The notes: generated from the letters alone by a model not told the origin. Numbered from the stretch's first letter, positions 54,021 through 64,000 are shown. The stretch is 64,000 bases of DNA from Halopseudomonas sp002296055 (GCF_050876985.1 NZ_JBPAPP010000002.1); one strand, 5' to 3'. Program-made: numbers and translations.

Positions 54021-56660
54021 TCAACCGGTGTTACGCATACCCGCCGCGATGCCGGCCATGGTGACCATCAAGGCGCGCTCCAAATCAGGATCTACGCTCT
54101 CGCCCTGCGCCCGCGTACGCTTCATCAGCTCGGCCTGCAGCACGTGCAGCGGGTCGGTGTAGGGGTTGCGCACCGCTACCGACTCGCCCAGGGCTGGGTT
54201 ATGGGCCAACAGGGTCTCACTTTCGCGCAGTTGCAACACCACGGCCGTGGCCTGTTCCAGCGCGGTGCGCAGACGCTCGCCAAGCGGCCACAAATCCGCA
54301 CTGGCCAAACGCTGCTCATAAAAGCGTGCAATATCCACATCCGCCTTGGACAGCACCATCTCCAGCATCTCAACCCGCGCCAGAAAGAACGGCCACGCCG
54401 CCATCATCTGTCTGAGCTGGGTCTGCTTGCCGGCGTCCAGCGCCTCACGCAGCGCCTGCCCGGCGCCCAGCCAGGCCGGCAGCATCAGCCGGGTCTGGGT
54501 CCAGGCAAAGATCCAGGGAATGGCACGCAGGCTTTCGATGCCCCCCTGACTACGCCGCTTGGCCGGCCGGCTGCCCAACGGCAGACGACCCAGCTCCTGT
54601 TCAGGCGTCGCCTGACGGAAATACTCGACAAACTGCGGCTCGCCACGCACTACCGCTCGGTATACCTCAACCGAGCGATCGGCCAACTGTTGCATCAGCT
54701 CGCGCCAGGCCGGCTCGGGCGCCGGCGGCGGCAGCAGGCTGGCCTCCAGCACGGCGCTGGTATAAAGCAGCAGGCTTTGAATGGCGATACCTGGCAGGCC
54801 AAACTTGAAGCGAATCATCTCGCCCTGCTCGGTGACCCGCAGCTGACCACGGACCGACCCCGGCGGTTGGGACAGGATGGCCATGTGCGCAGGTGCACCA
54901 CCGCGGCCAACGGTACCACCGCGCCCGTGGAACAGGCGCAGATGCACGCCGTGGCGCTGGCAGACACCCACCAGTGCTTCCTGCGCGCGATACTGCGCCC
55001 AGCCTGCCGCCAGCGTGCCGGCATCCTTGGCAGAGTCGGAGTATCCGATCATCACCTCCTGCTCATCGCCGACCAGAGCACGATACTGCTCCAGCGACAG
55101 CAGCCGGTCGATGGCGTCAGCGGCGTTATCCAGATCACTCAGGGTTTCAAACAGCGGCGCCACGCGCATCGGCCAGCTGACACCGGTTTCCTTTAGCAAC
55201 AGCTTGACCGCCAGCACATCGGAGGGATGCGAGGCCATGGAGATAACATAGGAGCCAAGCAGCTCCCGCGGCTGGCTGGCCACCACCCGACAGGTCGCCA
55301 ACACCTCTGCCACATCGGCCGACGGCTGCCAGTTCGGCGGCAGCAGCGGGCGCCGGCTGTGCAACTCGTCCAGCAGGAAGCGACAGCGAGCGTCTTCATC
55401 CCACTCGGCATAGTCGCCCAGTTGCAGGTGCTCGGTCAGCTCACTGAACACCTGGGCATGGCGCGCCGCATCCTGACGGATATCCAGACGCACCAGCCCC
55501 AGCCCGAAGGCGTTGACCCGACGCAGGGTGTCCAACAGCGGGCCGTTGGCAATGCGCTTGAGGCCAAACGCCAGCAGCGACTGATAGCACAGCTCCAGCG
55601 GGCCCCGCAGATCATCCAGCTCGCGCAGCACCTGGGCGGGCATGGCAACGTCGCCGGCCAGAGATTGCTCTGCCCAGTCCCGGGTCGCCTGCAGCCGTGT
55701 ACGTAGCTGCTTCAGCACCGCGCGATAGGGCTCATCGACCGCACCAGCCTGTGCCAGCAGCGCGTCGCTGGCGGTATGCATGGACAGCTGGTTGCCCAAC
55801 GCTTCGATATCACGCAGGTAAAGGTCGGCCGCCATCCAGCGCCCCAGCAGCAACACCTCGCGGGTGACGGGGGCGGTAACGTTGGGGTTACCGTCACGGT
55901 CGCCGCCCATCCAGGAGGCAATGCGTACCGGGGCGGCGCGCAAATCCAGGTGCTGACCGGTGGCGCCGTGGACATCGGCGTCCAGACGACGCAGGAACTG
56001 CGGCAGCGCCTGCCACAGCGAATGTTCGATTACCGCGAAACCCCACTTCGCCTCATCTACCGGGGTTGGTCGGCTGCGGCGAATTTCGTCGGTATGCCAG
56101 GCCTCGCTGATCAGGCGGGCCAGGTCCTGACGCACATCCTCTCGCTCGGTCGCAGTCAGGTCATCGTGATCACCACGCGCCAGCGCATCAGCGATGGCGT
56201 CGTACTTCTGGATCAGCGTACGGCGTGTCACTTCGGTCGGATGAGCGGTCAACACCAACTCGATATCCAGCCCATTTACTTGCTCAACGATATCGTCAGC
56301 ACTGAAATTCTCAGCCTTCAGGCGCTGCAGCAGCTCATTGACGCAGCGCAATTCAAAGGCCTGCGGCTCATCGGCGCGGCGGCGGCGGATGCGGTGATGC
56401 TGCTCAGCGATATTGGCCAGATTGAGAAACTGATTGAAGGCCCGGCACACCGGCAACAACTGGCTGTCTGGCAGGTCCTGCAGGGCATCGAGCAAAGCCT
56501 CATTGGCCGCCTGATCAGCCTTGCGACCCTGTTTGGCCCCCAAACGAATGCGCTCGATGCGTTGCAGAAAGTCATCTCCCAGATGGGCCTGAATGGTCTG
56601 CCCCAGCAGGGTACCGAGGTTGTGGACGTCTTCTCGCAAACGGGCATCAATATCGGTCAT
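54021..56660 (-). CDS. ppc: Phosphoenolpyruvate carboxylase
   Basis: Anaplerotic enzyme forming oxaloacetate from phosphoenolpyruvate and bicarbonate. 879 aa, full length. Catalytic histidine in VLTAHPTEVTRRT near residue 138, GYSDSAKDAG, the glycine-rich loop FHGRGGTVGRGGAP near 580, and the invariant C-terminus GIAAGMRNTG. A GGAG site lies seven bases before the ATG. Confidence 0.98.
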   Translation of the reverse strand: MTDIDARLREDVHNLGTLLGQTIQAHLGDDFLQRIERIRLGAKQGRKADQAANEALLDALQDLPDSQLLPVCRAFNQFLNLANIAEQHHRIRRRRADEPQAFELRCVNELLQRLKAENFSADDIVEQVNGLDIELVLTAHPTEVTRRTLIQKYDAIADALARGDHDDLTATEREDVRQDLARLISEAWHTDEIRRSRPTPVDEAKWGFAVIEHSLWQALPQFLRRLDADVHGATGQHLDLRAAPVRIASWMGGDRDGNPNVTAPVTREVLLLGRWMAADLYLRDIEALGNQLSMHTASDALLAQAGAVDEPYRAVLKQLRTRLQATRDWAEQSLAGDVAMPAQVLRELDDLRGPLELCYQSLLAFGLKRIANGPLLDTLRRVNAFGLGLVRLDIRQDAARHAQVFSELTEHLQLGDYAEWDEDARCRFLLDELHSRRPLLPPNWQPSADVAEVLATCRVVASQPRELLGSYVISMASHPSDVLAVKLLLKETGVSWPMRVAPLFETLSDLDNAADAIDRLLSLEQYRALVGDEQEVMIGYSDSAKDAGTLAAGWAQYRAQEALVGVCQRHGVHLRLFHGRGGTVGRGGAPAHMAILSQPPGSVRGQLRVTEQGEMIRFKFGLPGIAIQSLLLYTSAVLEASLLPPPAPEPAWRELMQQLADRSVEVYRAVVRGEPQFVEYFRQATPEQELGRLPLGSRPAKRRSQGGIESLRAIPWIFAWTQTRLMLPAWLGAGQALREALDAGKQTQLRQMMAAWPFFLARVEMLEMVLSKADVDIARFYEQRLASADLWPLGERLRTALEQATAVVLQLRESETLLAHNPALGESVAVRNPYTDPLHVLQAELMKRTRAQGESVDPDLERALMVTMAGIAAGMRNTG

Positions 56661-56803
56661 GAGTATTTCTCCAGGCGATCGGGATGCTCAGCATGCGATG
56701 CAACCCTGCCGCTGACAAGGGGTCATAAGACCTGTACGCCCTCGCTTATGGTCTATGCTGAGGGTGTCGCCACAAGCGACAACACGCAACACAAGGGGGA
56801 ACC

Positions 56804-57148
56804 ATGAAGATCCGTGAACTCACCCAAGCCTGGGAAGACACTGCCAAAGGCCGCGTAACCCGTGACAGCTACGCGGTACACCTGACACTGGAAGATGCTG
56901 CGCGCCTGGAAGCGCTGCATGAGATGTATCCCAAACGCCAGATTGAAGACCTGATCACCGACCTGCTCGGCGCGGCACTTGAGGAGTTGGAAGCCAGCCT
57001 GCCCTACCGAGCCGGCAAAGAGGTCATCGCGGTCGATGAGATGGGCGACCCACTGTACAAGGACGAAGGCCCTACCCCGCGCTATCTGGAGCTGAGCCGC
57101 AAGCACCTGCAGGAGCTGGTCGAGCGTCAGCAAGAAACCCAGCACTGA
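56804..57148 (+). CDS. Conserved hypothetical protein, 114 aa
   Basis: Soluble, acidic protein of unknown function. It opens MKIRELTQAWEDTAKGRVTR; a predicted helical middle (LTLEDAARLEALHEMYPKRQ) and DLITDLLGAALEELEASLPY follow, then EVIAVDEMGDPLYKDEGPTPRYLEL. The middle resembles a ribbon-helix-helix-like dimerisation region by pattern only. Pseudomonas homologues are, from memory, sometimes labelled as a type 1 pilus tip or pilin assembly protein; nothing here supports that: there is no signal peptide or cysteine pair. Divergent from ppc. Confidence 0.8.
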   Translation: MKIRELTQAWEDTAKGRVTRDSYAVHLTLEDAARLEALHEMYPKRQIEDLITDLLGAALEELEASLPYRAGKEVIAVDEMGDPLYKDEGPTPRYLELSRKHLQELVERQQETQH

Positions 57149-57159
57149 GCGAGCCATCA

Positions 57160-57180
57160 GGGCGCGGGATAACCGCGCCC
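57160..57180. terminator. GC-rich hairpin between convergent genes
   Basis: 57160-57167 (GGGCGCGG) pairs with 57173-57180 around GATAA. Only two T's follow rightward, so it is a weak or Rho-assisted terminator between the 114-aa gene and mazG. Confidence 0.45.
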
Positions 57181-57999
57181 TTACAGGCCTTGCTGCTTGG
57201 CCTTGTCCCACAGGGCGTCGAGTTCATCCAGGGCGCGCTCGGAAACGGTCGCGCCCTGCTCTCTTAACTGCGCCTCGATGAAGCGGAAACGCCGCTCGAA
57301 TTTGGTATTGCCCTGGCGCAAGGCGTTTTCGGCGTCCACCCCAAGGTGGCGGGCCAGGTTGACCACGCAGAACAGCAGGTCACCCATTTCCTCGGCGACA
57401 GCGGCGCTATCACCAGCAGCCAACGCCTCGCGCACTTCATCCAGCTCCTCACTGATCTTGTCGACCACCGGGGCTGCCTCCGGCCAGTCAAAACCGGCAG
57501 ACGACGCGCGTTTTTGAAGTTTTTGCGCGCGACTCAGCGCCGGCAATGCCCCCGGCACGTCATCCAGCAGCGATAGCTGTTCGGGTCGAGCCGCTTTTTC
57601 TGCCCGCTCCTCGGCCTTGATTTGCTCCCAGCGGCGCTTGACCTGGTCCGGCGCCAGAGTCTGGCTACCCGGTGGCGTGCGTAGGTTGCCGTCAGGAAAC
57701 ACATGCGGATGACGGCGCACCAGCTTGCGGGTGATACCGTCAACTACCTCGGCCCAGCCAAAGCGCCCTTCTTCGCGGGCCAGCTGCGCGTAATAAACGA
57801 CCTGAAACAACAAGTCGCCCAACTCACCGCTGAGCTGGTCAAAGTCGCCCTGCTCAATGGCATCGGCAACCTCGTAGGCCTCCTCCAGGGTATGCGGCAC
57901 GATACTCGCGTAATCCTGCTGCAAGTCCCAGGGGCAACCATGCTTGGGGTCACGCAGACGCTCCATCAGATAAAGCAGGTCGTCCAGCTGATAACTCAT
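57181..57999 (-). CDS. mazG: Nucleoside triphosphate pyrophosphohydrolase MazG
   Basis: House-cleaning enzyme hydrolysing NTPs and dNTPs to monophosphates; in E. coli it influences ppGpp levels, which fits its coupling to relA. 272 aa with two MazG domains: the first with HTLEEAYEVADAIEQG and ELGDLLFQVV (metal ligands EExxE...ExxD), the second with EELDEVREAL and EEMGDLLFCVVNLARHLG and the KFERRFRFIE tail. The start overlaps the relA stop by 4 bases. Confidence 0.96.
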   Translation of the reverse strand: MSYQLDDLLYLMERLRDPKHGCPWDLQQDYASIVPHTLEEAYEVADAIEQGDFDQLSGELGDLLFQVVYYAQLAREEGRFGWAEVVDGITRKLVRRHPHVFPDGNLRTPPGSQTLAPDQVKRRWEQIKAEERAEKAARPEQLSLLDDVPGALPALSRAQKLQKRASSAGFDWPEAAPVVDKISEELDEVREALAAGDSAAVAEEMGDLLFCVVNLARHLGVDAENALRQGNTKFERRFRFIEAQLREQGATVSERALDELDALWDKAKQQGL

Positions 58000-60245
58000 C
58001 CGCGATGTTCCTGACGGTTGCGCCGCGCCTCGATAATGTTGGGCAGTTGGCTGATGCGCGTCAGCAGGCGGCTGAGCAAGTTGAGACTTGGAATCTCGAT
58101 GGTCAGCAGCATCGCCGCGTAATTGTCGTCCTTGTTGGTACGCGTGCTGACCTCCAGCACGTTGATCTTCTCGTTAGCCAGCAACAACGAGACATCGCGC
58201 AGCAGACCGGAGCGGTCATAAGCCTTGATGTAGATCTCCACCGGATAGGTCTGCACCGGCGCCCCACCCCAGCTAACCTCGATCAGGCGCTCGGAGTCAC
58301 GGTCCTGCAGTTGCATGGCATTGGCACAATCGGCGCGGTGCACAGTAACGCCGCGGCCCAGGGTGATGTAGCCGATGATAGGGTCACCCGGCACCGGCTG
58401 GCAGCAACCCGCCAGTTGGGTCATCAGGTTGCCCACGCCCTGGATGTAGACATCGCCACGGCGGCCCACATTGCGACTAGGCTTCTTGGGAATCAGCTCC
58501 AGCTGCTCGCTGTGTCGATCCGGCTCGACCAACTGCTGCGCCACGTTGACTACGTGCGCCAAGCGCATGTCGCCCGAACCAACAGCAACGAACAGGTCTT
58601 CCTGGCTCTTGAGCCCCAGGCGGTCAATCAGCTGGGCGTAGTCGGCGCCATTCAGCGCCATGCGCGTCAGCTCGCGCTCCACCATGAGCTTACCGGCCTG
58701 AGCGTTCTGTTCACGCGCCTGCTCCTTAAACCAGTGCTGAACCTTGGCGCGCGCGCGCGAGGTATTCAAATAACCGAGATTGGGGTTAAGCCAGTCGCGG
58801 CTCGGGCCGCTCTGCTTACCGGTGATGATCTCGACCTGCTCGCCCGTCTGCAGCACATAGTTGAGCGGCACAATACGGCCGTTGACCTTGGCGCCTCGGC
58901 AGTTGTGGCCAATTTCAGTGTGCACCCGATAGGCAAAGTCCAGCGGCGTGGCGCCCTTGGCCATGTCGAGCACATGACCGTCCGGGGTAAACAGGTAGAT
59001 CCGATCAGGCTCGAAGTCGACGCGCAGCTGCTCAGCCAAGCCACCGATGTCGCCCATTTCCTCGTGCCATTCGAGCACTTGGCGCAACCAGGCGATCTTG
59101 TCTTCGTAGGCGTTGGAGTTGCTGTCCAGGTCGGTGCCCTTATAGCGCCAGTGCGCGCAGACGCCCAATTCGGCCTCCTCATGCATGCCCTGGGTGCGAA
59201 TCTGCACTTCCAGCACCTTGCCCTCGGGGCCGATTACTGCGGTGTGCAGCGAACGGTAGCCATTTTCCTTGGGGTTGGCGACATAATCGTCAAACTCGTT
59301 GGGAATGTGACGCCACAGGCTGTGCACAACGCCAAGCGCCGTGTAGCAGTCGCGCACCTGCGGCACCAGAATGCGCACCGCGCGCACATCGTAAACCTGG
59401 CTGAAGTCGATGCCCTTGCGCTGCATCTTGCGCCAGATGGAATAGATATGTTTTGCCCGGCCAGTGATGTCGGCGTAGATGGAGGCTTCCTCCAGCGACT
59501 CGCGCAACTGGGCCATAACGGCATCGATGTACTGCTGGCGGTCGAGACGACGCTCGTCCAGCAGTTTGGCAATCTGCTTGTACTGGGTCGGTTCCAAATA
59601 GCGGAAGGAGAGGTCTTCCAGCTCCCACTTGATGTGGCCGATGCCGAGACGGTGCGCCAGCGGCGCGTAGATATCGAACACCTCGCGGGCAACGCGATAG
59701 CGCTTCTCCTCCGGCGCGTCCTTGACCGCCCGGATAGCGCAGGTGCGCTCGGCCAGCTTGATCAGCGCCACACGGACGTCATCCACCAGCGTGACCAGCA
59801 TCTTGCGCAGATTCTCGACCTGCGCCTGGGGGCTGAAACTGGCGGTACTGCCGGGGTTCTGCGACACGCTGATGGCGGCCATGCGCTGCACGCCGTCCAC
59901 CAGATGCGTGACAGTCGGACCAAAGCGGTGCTCCACCTCGGTCAGATCGGTCTTGCGCTCACGCACCGCGCGATAGACCACGGCGGCGACCAGCGAGTCC
60001 TGGTCGAGTTTGAGATCAGCCAGAATTTCGGCCATTTCAAGGCCCGTGCGGTAGCTGCTCGCGCCGTCAGCCCAGATGTTTTCCGCATCAATGGCCGCCT
60101 GCTCAAGCTCTTGGGCCCACTCACAGGCTTCGTGCAGAACCTGCGGATCGACAAGCTGCGTGCGCTCCCCGATCCGTGCTATCCATGCGTCGATATTGAC
60201 GCTGCCATCCTGATTGGTCGGGTGTGCTGCTCTGACCTGTACCAT
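57996..60245 (-). CDS. relA: GTP pyrophosphokinase RelA
   Basis: Ribosome-associated synthase of (p)ppGpp in amino-acid starvation. 749 aa from ATG 60245; the longer frame upstream reads as shadow of rlmD. The N-terminal hydrolase domain is degenerate: where SpoT has an HD pair, this protein reads VVYRAVRE, so it should be synthetase-only. The synthetase domain (YDVRAVRILV, NGYRSLHTAVIGPEG, EVQIRT) is followed by TGS (RIYLFTPDGHVLDM), a zinc-finger-like region (LAGCCQPVPGDPIIG) and a C-terminal ACT domain. Confidence 0.98.
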   Translation of the reverse strand: MVQVRAAHPTNQDGSVNIDAWIARIGERTQLVDPQVLHEACEWAQELEQAAIDAENIWADGASSYRTGLEMAEILADLKLDQDSLVAAVVYRAVRERKTDLTEVEHRFGPTVTHLVDGVQRMAAISVSQNPGSTASFSPQAQVENLRKMLVTLVDDVRVALIKLAERTCAIRAVKDAPEEKRYRVAREVFDIYAPLAHRLGIGHIKWELEDLSFRYLEPTQYKQIAKLLDERRLDRQQYIDAVMAQLRESLEEASIYADITGRAKHIYSIWRKMQRKGIDFSQVYDVRAVRILVPQVRDCYTALGVVHSLWRHIPNEFDDYVANPKENGYRSLHTAVIGPEGKVLEVQIRTQGMHEEAELGVCAHWRYKGTDLDSNSNAYEDKIAWLRQVLEWHEEMGDIGGLAEQLRVDFEPDRIYLFTPDGHVLDMAKGATPLDFAYRVHTEIGHNCRGAKVNGRIVPLNYVLQTGEQVEIITGKQSGPSRDWLNPNLGYLNTSRARAKVQHWFKEQAREQNAQAGKLMVERELTRMALNGADYAQLIDRLGLKSQEDLFVAVGSGDMRLAHVVNVAQQLVEPDRHSEQLELIPKKPSRNVGRRGDVYIQGVGNLMTQLAGCCQPVPGDPIIGYITLGRGVTVHRADCANAMQLQDRDSERLIEVSWGGAPVQTYPVEIYIKAYDRSGLLRDVSLLLANEKINVLEVSTRTNKDDNYAAMLLTIEIPSLNLLSRLLTRISQLPNIIEARRNRQEHRG

Positions 60246-60270
60246 CTTCTTGTCCTCGCCCGGCGGCGAT

Positions 60271-61611
60271 CTATTGCCTCCGGAACAGTGCCATGGCCTC
60301 GACATGGGCAGTTTGGGGGAACATATCCATGATGCCCGCCCGAACCAGGGTGTAGCCCTTGCCTGCCAAAATGCCTGCATCCCGCGCCAGCGTTGCCGGG
60401 TTGCAGGAAATGTAAAGTATCCGCTCAACCGCCAATGCGGCCAGATCCACTACCATTTGCTCGGCGCCGTCACGCGGCGGATCAAGCAACGCTGCCGTGT
60501 AGCGTGGTGAGCCCGGCGGCACTTCAAGGGGCTTCGACAAGTCGGCCGCCAAAAAGTGCACCTGATCGAGGCCGTTTTTCCGAGCATTGTCTGTGGCCCG
60601 GGCCACCATTTCCACACTACCTTCGATACCCGTCACCTTAGCGCCAGCACGGGCCAGCGCCAGGGCAAAGTTACCGACACCACAGAACAGGTCCAGAACT
60701 GTCTCGTCTTGCTCCGGTGCCAACCACGCCAGCGCCTGATTGACCATCGCCTGGTTGATCTGCGGGTTCACCTGGGTAAAGTCCCCGGGGGCAAAGCCCA
60801 ACTCCAGCTGTTGATCTGCCAGCCGATAGGCGGGTTCAAGCGTGCCTGCCAGCCCCCGAGCGGCCTCATCACCCTGCAGCCAAAGCGCAAGTCCATGCTC
60901 GGTCGTGAAGGCAACGAGAAGCTGCTGGTCAGCCTCCGACAAGGGACGCAGATGGCGCAACAACAAGGCCGGATGCTCGGCCCCAATCAACTCGACATGG
61001 CCCAGCGCCTCAACCGCCTCCAAACTCCGTAGCACGGGGGGCAAGGCCTTGAGCACCGCCTCCAGCTCAGGCACCAAAACAGGGCACTGCTCCACGTTGA
61101 CCAGCTCGCTGCTGGCCCGTTGCCGGAAACCAACATCCAATTGCCGGCGACCACGGTCCCAGCGCAAGGCCACCCGCGTCCGCTGACGGTAACCGTAGGC
61201 GGGACCCTCCAAGGCTGGCGCCCACTGTTGTGGCGTCAGCTGGGCAAAGTGCTGCAATTGCTGCGCCAGCGCCTGCTGCTTGATTTCAAGCTGCTGCCCG
61301 TGGGACATATGTTGAAGGCTACAGCCGCCGCATAGCTCGGCGTGCATGCAGCGCAGCGGCTGACGTAATGGGCTTGGCTGCTGCACCGTTTCCAGGCGCG
61401 TTTCGATCAGCTTGCTACGCGCGCGCAACACGCGAGCCTGCACCTGCTCGCCGGGCAACCCACCCTCTACAAACACCGTGCGACCACGCCAACGACCTAT
61501 ACCGCGGCCATCGTGGGTCAGGCGCTCCAGGCTCAGTTCGATTCGCTGCCCGACCGCCGCAGGCGCGTCGGCTGCCGGGGCTGAGCGCGGGCGCCCGCGA
61601 CCGCGTTTCAT
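60271..61611 (-). CDS. rlmD: 23S rRNA uracil(1939)-C(5)-methyltransferase
   Basis: Iron-sulfur methyltransferase (446 aa). An N-terminal TRAM RNA-binding domain (IELSLERLTHDGRGIGRWRG) is followed by the Fe-S cluster cysteines in CMHAELCGGCSLQHM (near residue 88), the SAM loop DLFCGVGNFALALA, LDPPRDGAEQM and the catalytic cysteine in YISCNPATLARD. The start overlaps the cysM stop as ATGA; relA follows after 25 bases. Confidence 0.97.
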   Translation of the reverse strand: MKRGRGRPRSAPAADAPAAVGQRIELSLERLTHDGRGIGRWRGRTVFVEGGLPGEQVQARVLRARSKLIETRLETVQQPSPLRQPLRCMHAELCGGCSLQHMSHGQQLEIKQQALAQQLQHFAQLTPQQWAPALEGPAYGYRQRTRVALRWDRGRRQLDVGFRQRASSELVNVEQCPVLVPELEAVLKALPPVLRSLEAVEALGHVELIGAEHPALLLRHLRPLSEADQQLLVAFTTEHGLALWLQGDEAARGLAGTLEPAYRLADQQLELGFAPGDFTQVNPQINQAMVNQALAWLAPEQDETVLDLFCGVGNFALALARAGAKVTGIEGSVEMVARATDNARKNGLDQVHFLAADLSKPLEVPPGSPRYTAALLDPPRDGAEQMVVDLAALAVERILYISCNPATLARDAGILAGKGYTLVRAGIMDMFPQTAHVEAMALFRRQ

Positions 61612-62510
61612 GCCTGACCGTCGTATACGCCGGTGGAGAGATAACGATCACCCCGGTCGCAGATGATGGCAACAATAACGGCATTCTCCACCTCGGCGCT
61701 GAGACGCAGCGCAGCTGCCACCGAACCACCAGAGGACACGCCACAAAAAATGCCCTCTTCACGCGCCAGCCGGCGCATGGTGACCTCGGCTTCCTGTTGC
61801 CCCATGTCGATCACCAGATCAACCCGGGTATCGTCGAAAATGGTCGGCAGATACTCCTTCGGCCAGCGCCGGATGCCTGGAATTGCAGCCCCTTCGACAG
61901 GCTGCAGGCCGACGATCTGAATCGCCGGGTTCTGTTCCTTGAGGTAGCGGGACGTGCCCATGATGGTTCCTGTGGTACCCATCGAGCTGACAAAGTGCGT
62001 CACCGTGCCGCCCGTGTCGCGCCAGATCTCGGGGCCAGTGCCCTGATAGTGCGCCTCAGGGTTGTCCTGATTGCCAAACTGATCCAGCACCTTGCCCTGC
62101 CCTTCAGCCTGCATTTGCAACGCCAGATCACGCGCACCTTCCATGCCCTGAGCCTGGGTAACCTCGATCAGCTCCGCGCCGTAGGCGGTCATTGCGGCCT
62201 TGCGCTCGGCGCTCATGTTGTTCGGCATGATCAGTACCATGCGGTAGCCCTTGATGGCCGCCGCCATGGCTAGCGCAATACCGGTGTTGCCGGAGGTGGC
62301 CTCGATCAGCGTATCGCCGGGCTGAATGTCGCCGCGCGCCTCGGCGCGCTCAATCATCGACAGTGCCGGTCGATCCTTCACCGAGCCAGCCGGATTGTTG
62401 CCCTCCAGCTTGACCAGAATGGTGTTGCTGGTATTGCCCGGCAGCCGCTGCAAGCGGACGAGCGGAGTATTGCCGATACAATCGGCGATGGTCGGATAAT
62501 GCTGCGTCAT
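61608..62510 (-). CDS. cysM: Cysteine synthase B
   Basis: PLP enzyme making cysteine from O-acetylserine and sulfide or thiosulfate. Starting at 62510 (MTQHYPTIADCIGNTPLVRL) gives 300 aa. The Schiff-base lysine is K45 in NNPAGSVKDRPAL; ATSGNTGIALAM binds substrate and SGGSVAAAL is near the C-terminus. The KEYLPTIF and GSVKDR contexts fit the CysM branch rather than CysK. A 22-codon upstream extension in frame is unlike the family. Confidence 0.96.
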   Translation of the reverse strand: MTQHYPTIADCIGNTPLVRLQRLPGNTSNTILVKLEGNNPAGSVKDRPALSMIERAEARGDIQPGDTLIEATSGNTGIALAMAAAIKGYRMVLIMPNNMSAERKAAMTAYGAELIEVTQAQGMEGARDLALQMQAEGQGKVLDQFGNQDNPEAHYQGTGPEIWRDTGGTVTHFVSSMGTTGTIMGTSRYLKEQNPAIQIVGLQPVEGAAIPGIRRWPKEYLPTIFDDTRVDLVIDMGQQEAEVTMRRLAREEGIFCGVSSGGSVAAALRLSAEVENAVIVAIICDRGDRYLSTGVYDGQA

Positions 62511-62582
62511 AAAATCACCGTGGTGCCTTGACCCACTACTACTAGTTGGGCCGCCAAGGCTGTGCTTTTTGCTCAAGCGGCC

Positions 62583-62588
62583 TATGAT
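62583..62588 (+). promoter_or_regulatory. Putative -10 of the gacS promoter
   Basis: TATGAT at 62583-62588, about 100 bases before gacS, has no clear -35 at 16-18 bases. The 180-base divergent region to cysM shows no other recognised signal. Confidence 0.3.
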
Positions 62589-62690
62589 ACCGGCAACGAC
62601 GTAATTTGGCCCACCAAACTGCGCATTTTACGCCCCGCCAGGCACAGACCCCGAGCGGGCGCCTGAACAAGAAAATGGGACTGCCCCCAA

Positions 62691-64000
<1,310 letters not shown>

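Noticed and set aside
58005..60332. 775-aa plus-strand open frame opposite relA.
   Set aside because: Antisense shadow of a highly conserved gene; no recognisable domain and no ribosome binding site.
60246..60428. 61-residue N-terminal extension of relA.
   Set aside because: It overlaps the end of rlmD and is unlike RelA; the MVQVRAAHP start matches the family.

Overview
The window is a stretch of a gammaproteobacterial chromosome, most likely Pseudomonas or a close relative. GC content is high (about 60% by eye). The gene order ispD-ftsB-eno-kdsA-pyrG-tilS-accA-dnaE-rnhB-lpxB-lpxA-fabZ-lpxD-skp-bamA-rseP-dxr-cdsA-uppS-frr-pyrH-tsf-rpsB / map-glnD-dapC-dapD is the one I remember from Pseudomonas. 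The DUF4340/Gld-like ABC cassette beside plsB, tsaB-adk-ppc, and cysM-rlmD-relA-mazG opposite gacS also fit that genus. A marine Halopseudomonas-type lineage is possible, but this is only an inference. I saw no rRNA, tRNA, CRISPR array, prophage or insertion sequence.

Layout. 1-4.8 kb: the SOS mutagenesis operon imuA-imuB-dnaE2 (leftward, dnaE2 cut by the window edge), with a LexA box lying on its promoter. 4.8-5.24 kb: the only gene-free stretch over 300 bases; about 200 bases of it form a dense, highly palindromic element. 5.2-30.8 kb: a leftward housekeeping block covering isoprenoid precursors (ispD, dxr, uppS), division (ftsB), glycolysis (eno), Kdo and lipid A (kdsA, lpxA/B/D), nucleotides (pyrG, pyrH), fatty acids and phospholipids (accA, fabZ, cdsA), replication (dnaE, rnhB), envelope assembly (skp, bamA, rseP) and translation (tilS, frr, tsf, rpsB). 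31-37.2 kb: rightward map, glnD, dapC, an ArsC-like reductase and dapD. 37.2-42.9 kb: tcdA (left), rlmF, dapE-rlmA, a small unknown, a two-TM ion channel and trxC (right), and a cold-shock gene (left). 43-47.5 kb: a leftward four-gene ABC cassette of unknown substrate. 47.8-56.7 kb: plsB (right), then rsmJ, a DUF72 gene, a small disordered protein, tsaB, adk and ppc (left). 56.8-64 kb: a small conserved unknown (right), mazG-relA-rlmD-cysM (left) and the start of gacS (right).

Together these genes build lipid A and outer-membrane proteins, supply isoprenoid and lysine/peptidoglycan precursors (dapC, dapD and dapE are all present), sense nitrogen and starvation (glnD, relA, gacS) and modify rRNA and tRNA (rlmA, rlmD, rlmF, rsmJ, tilS, tcdA, tsaB). 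Genes are tightly packed: a dozen junctions overlap by one to four bases. The least explained features are the structured intergenic element at 4981-5189, the ABC cassette, and the small proteins at 41299, 52044 and 56804.
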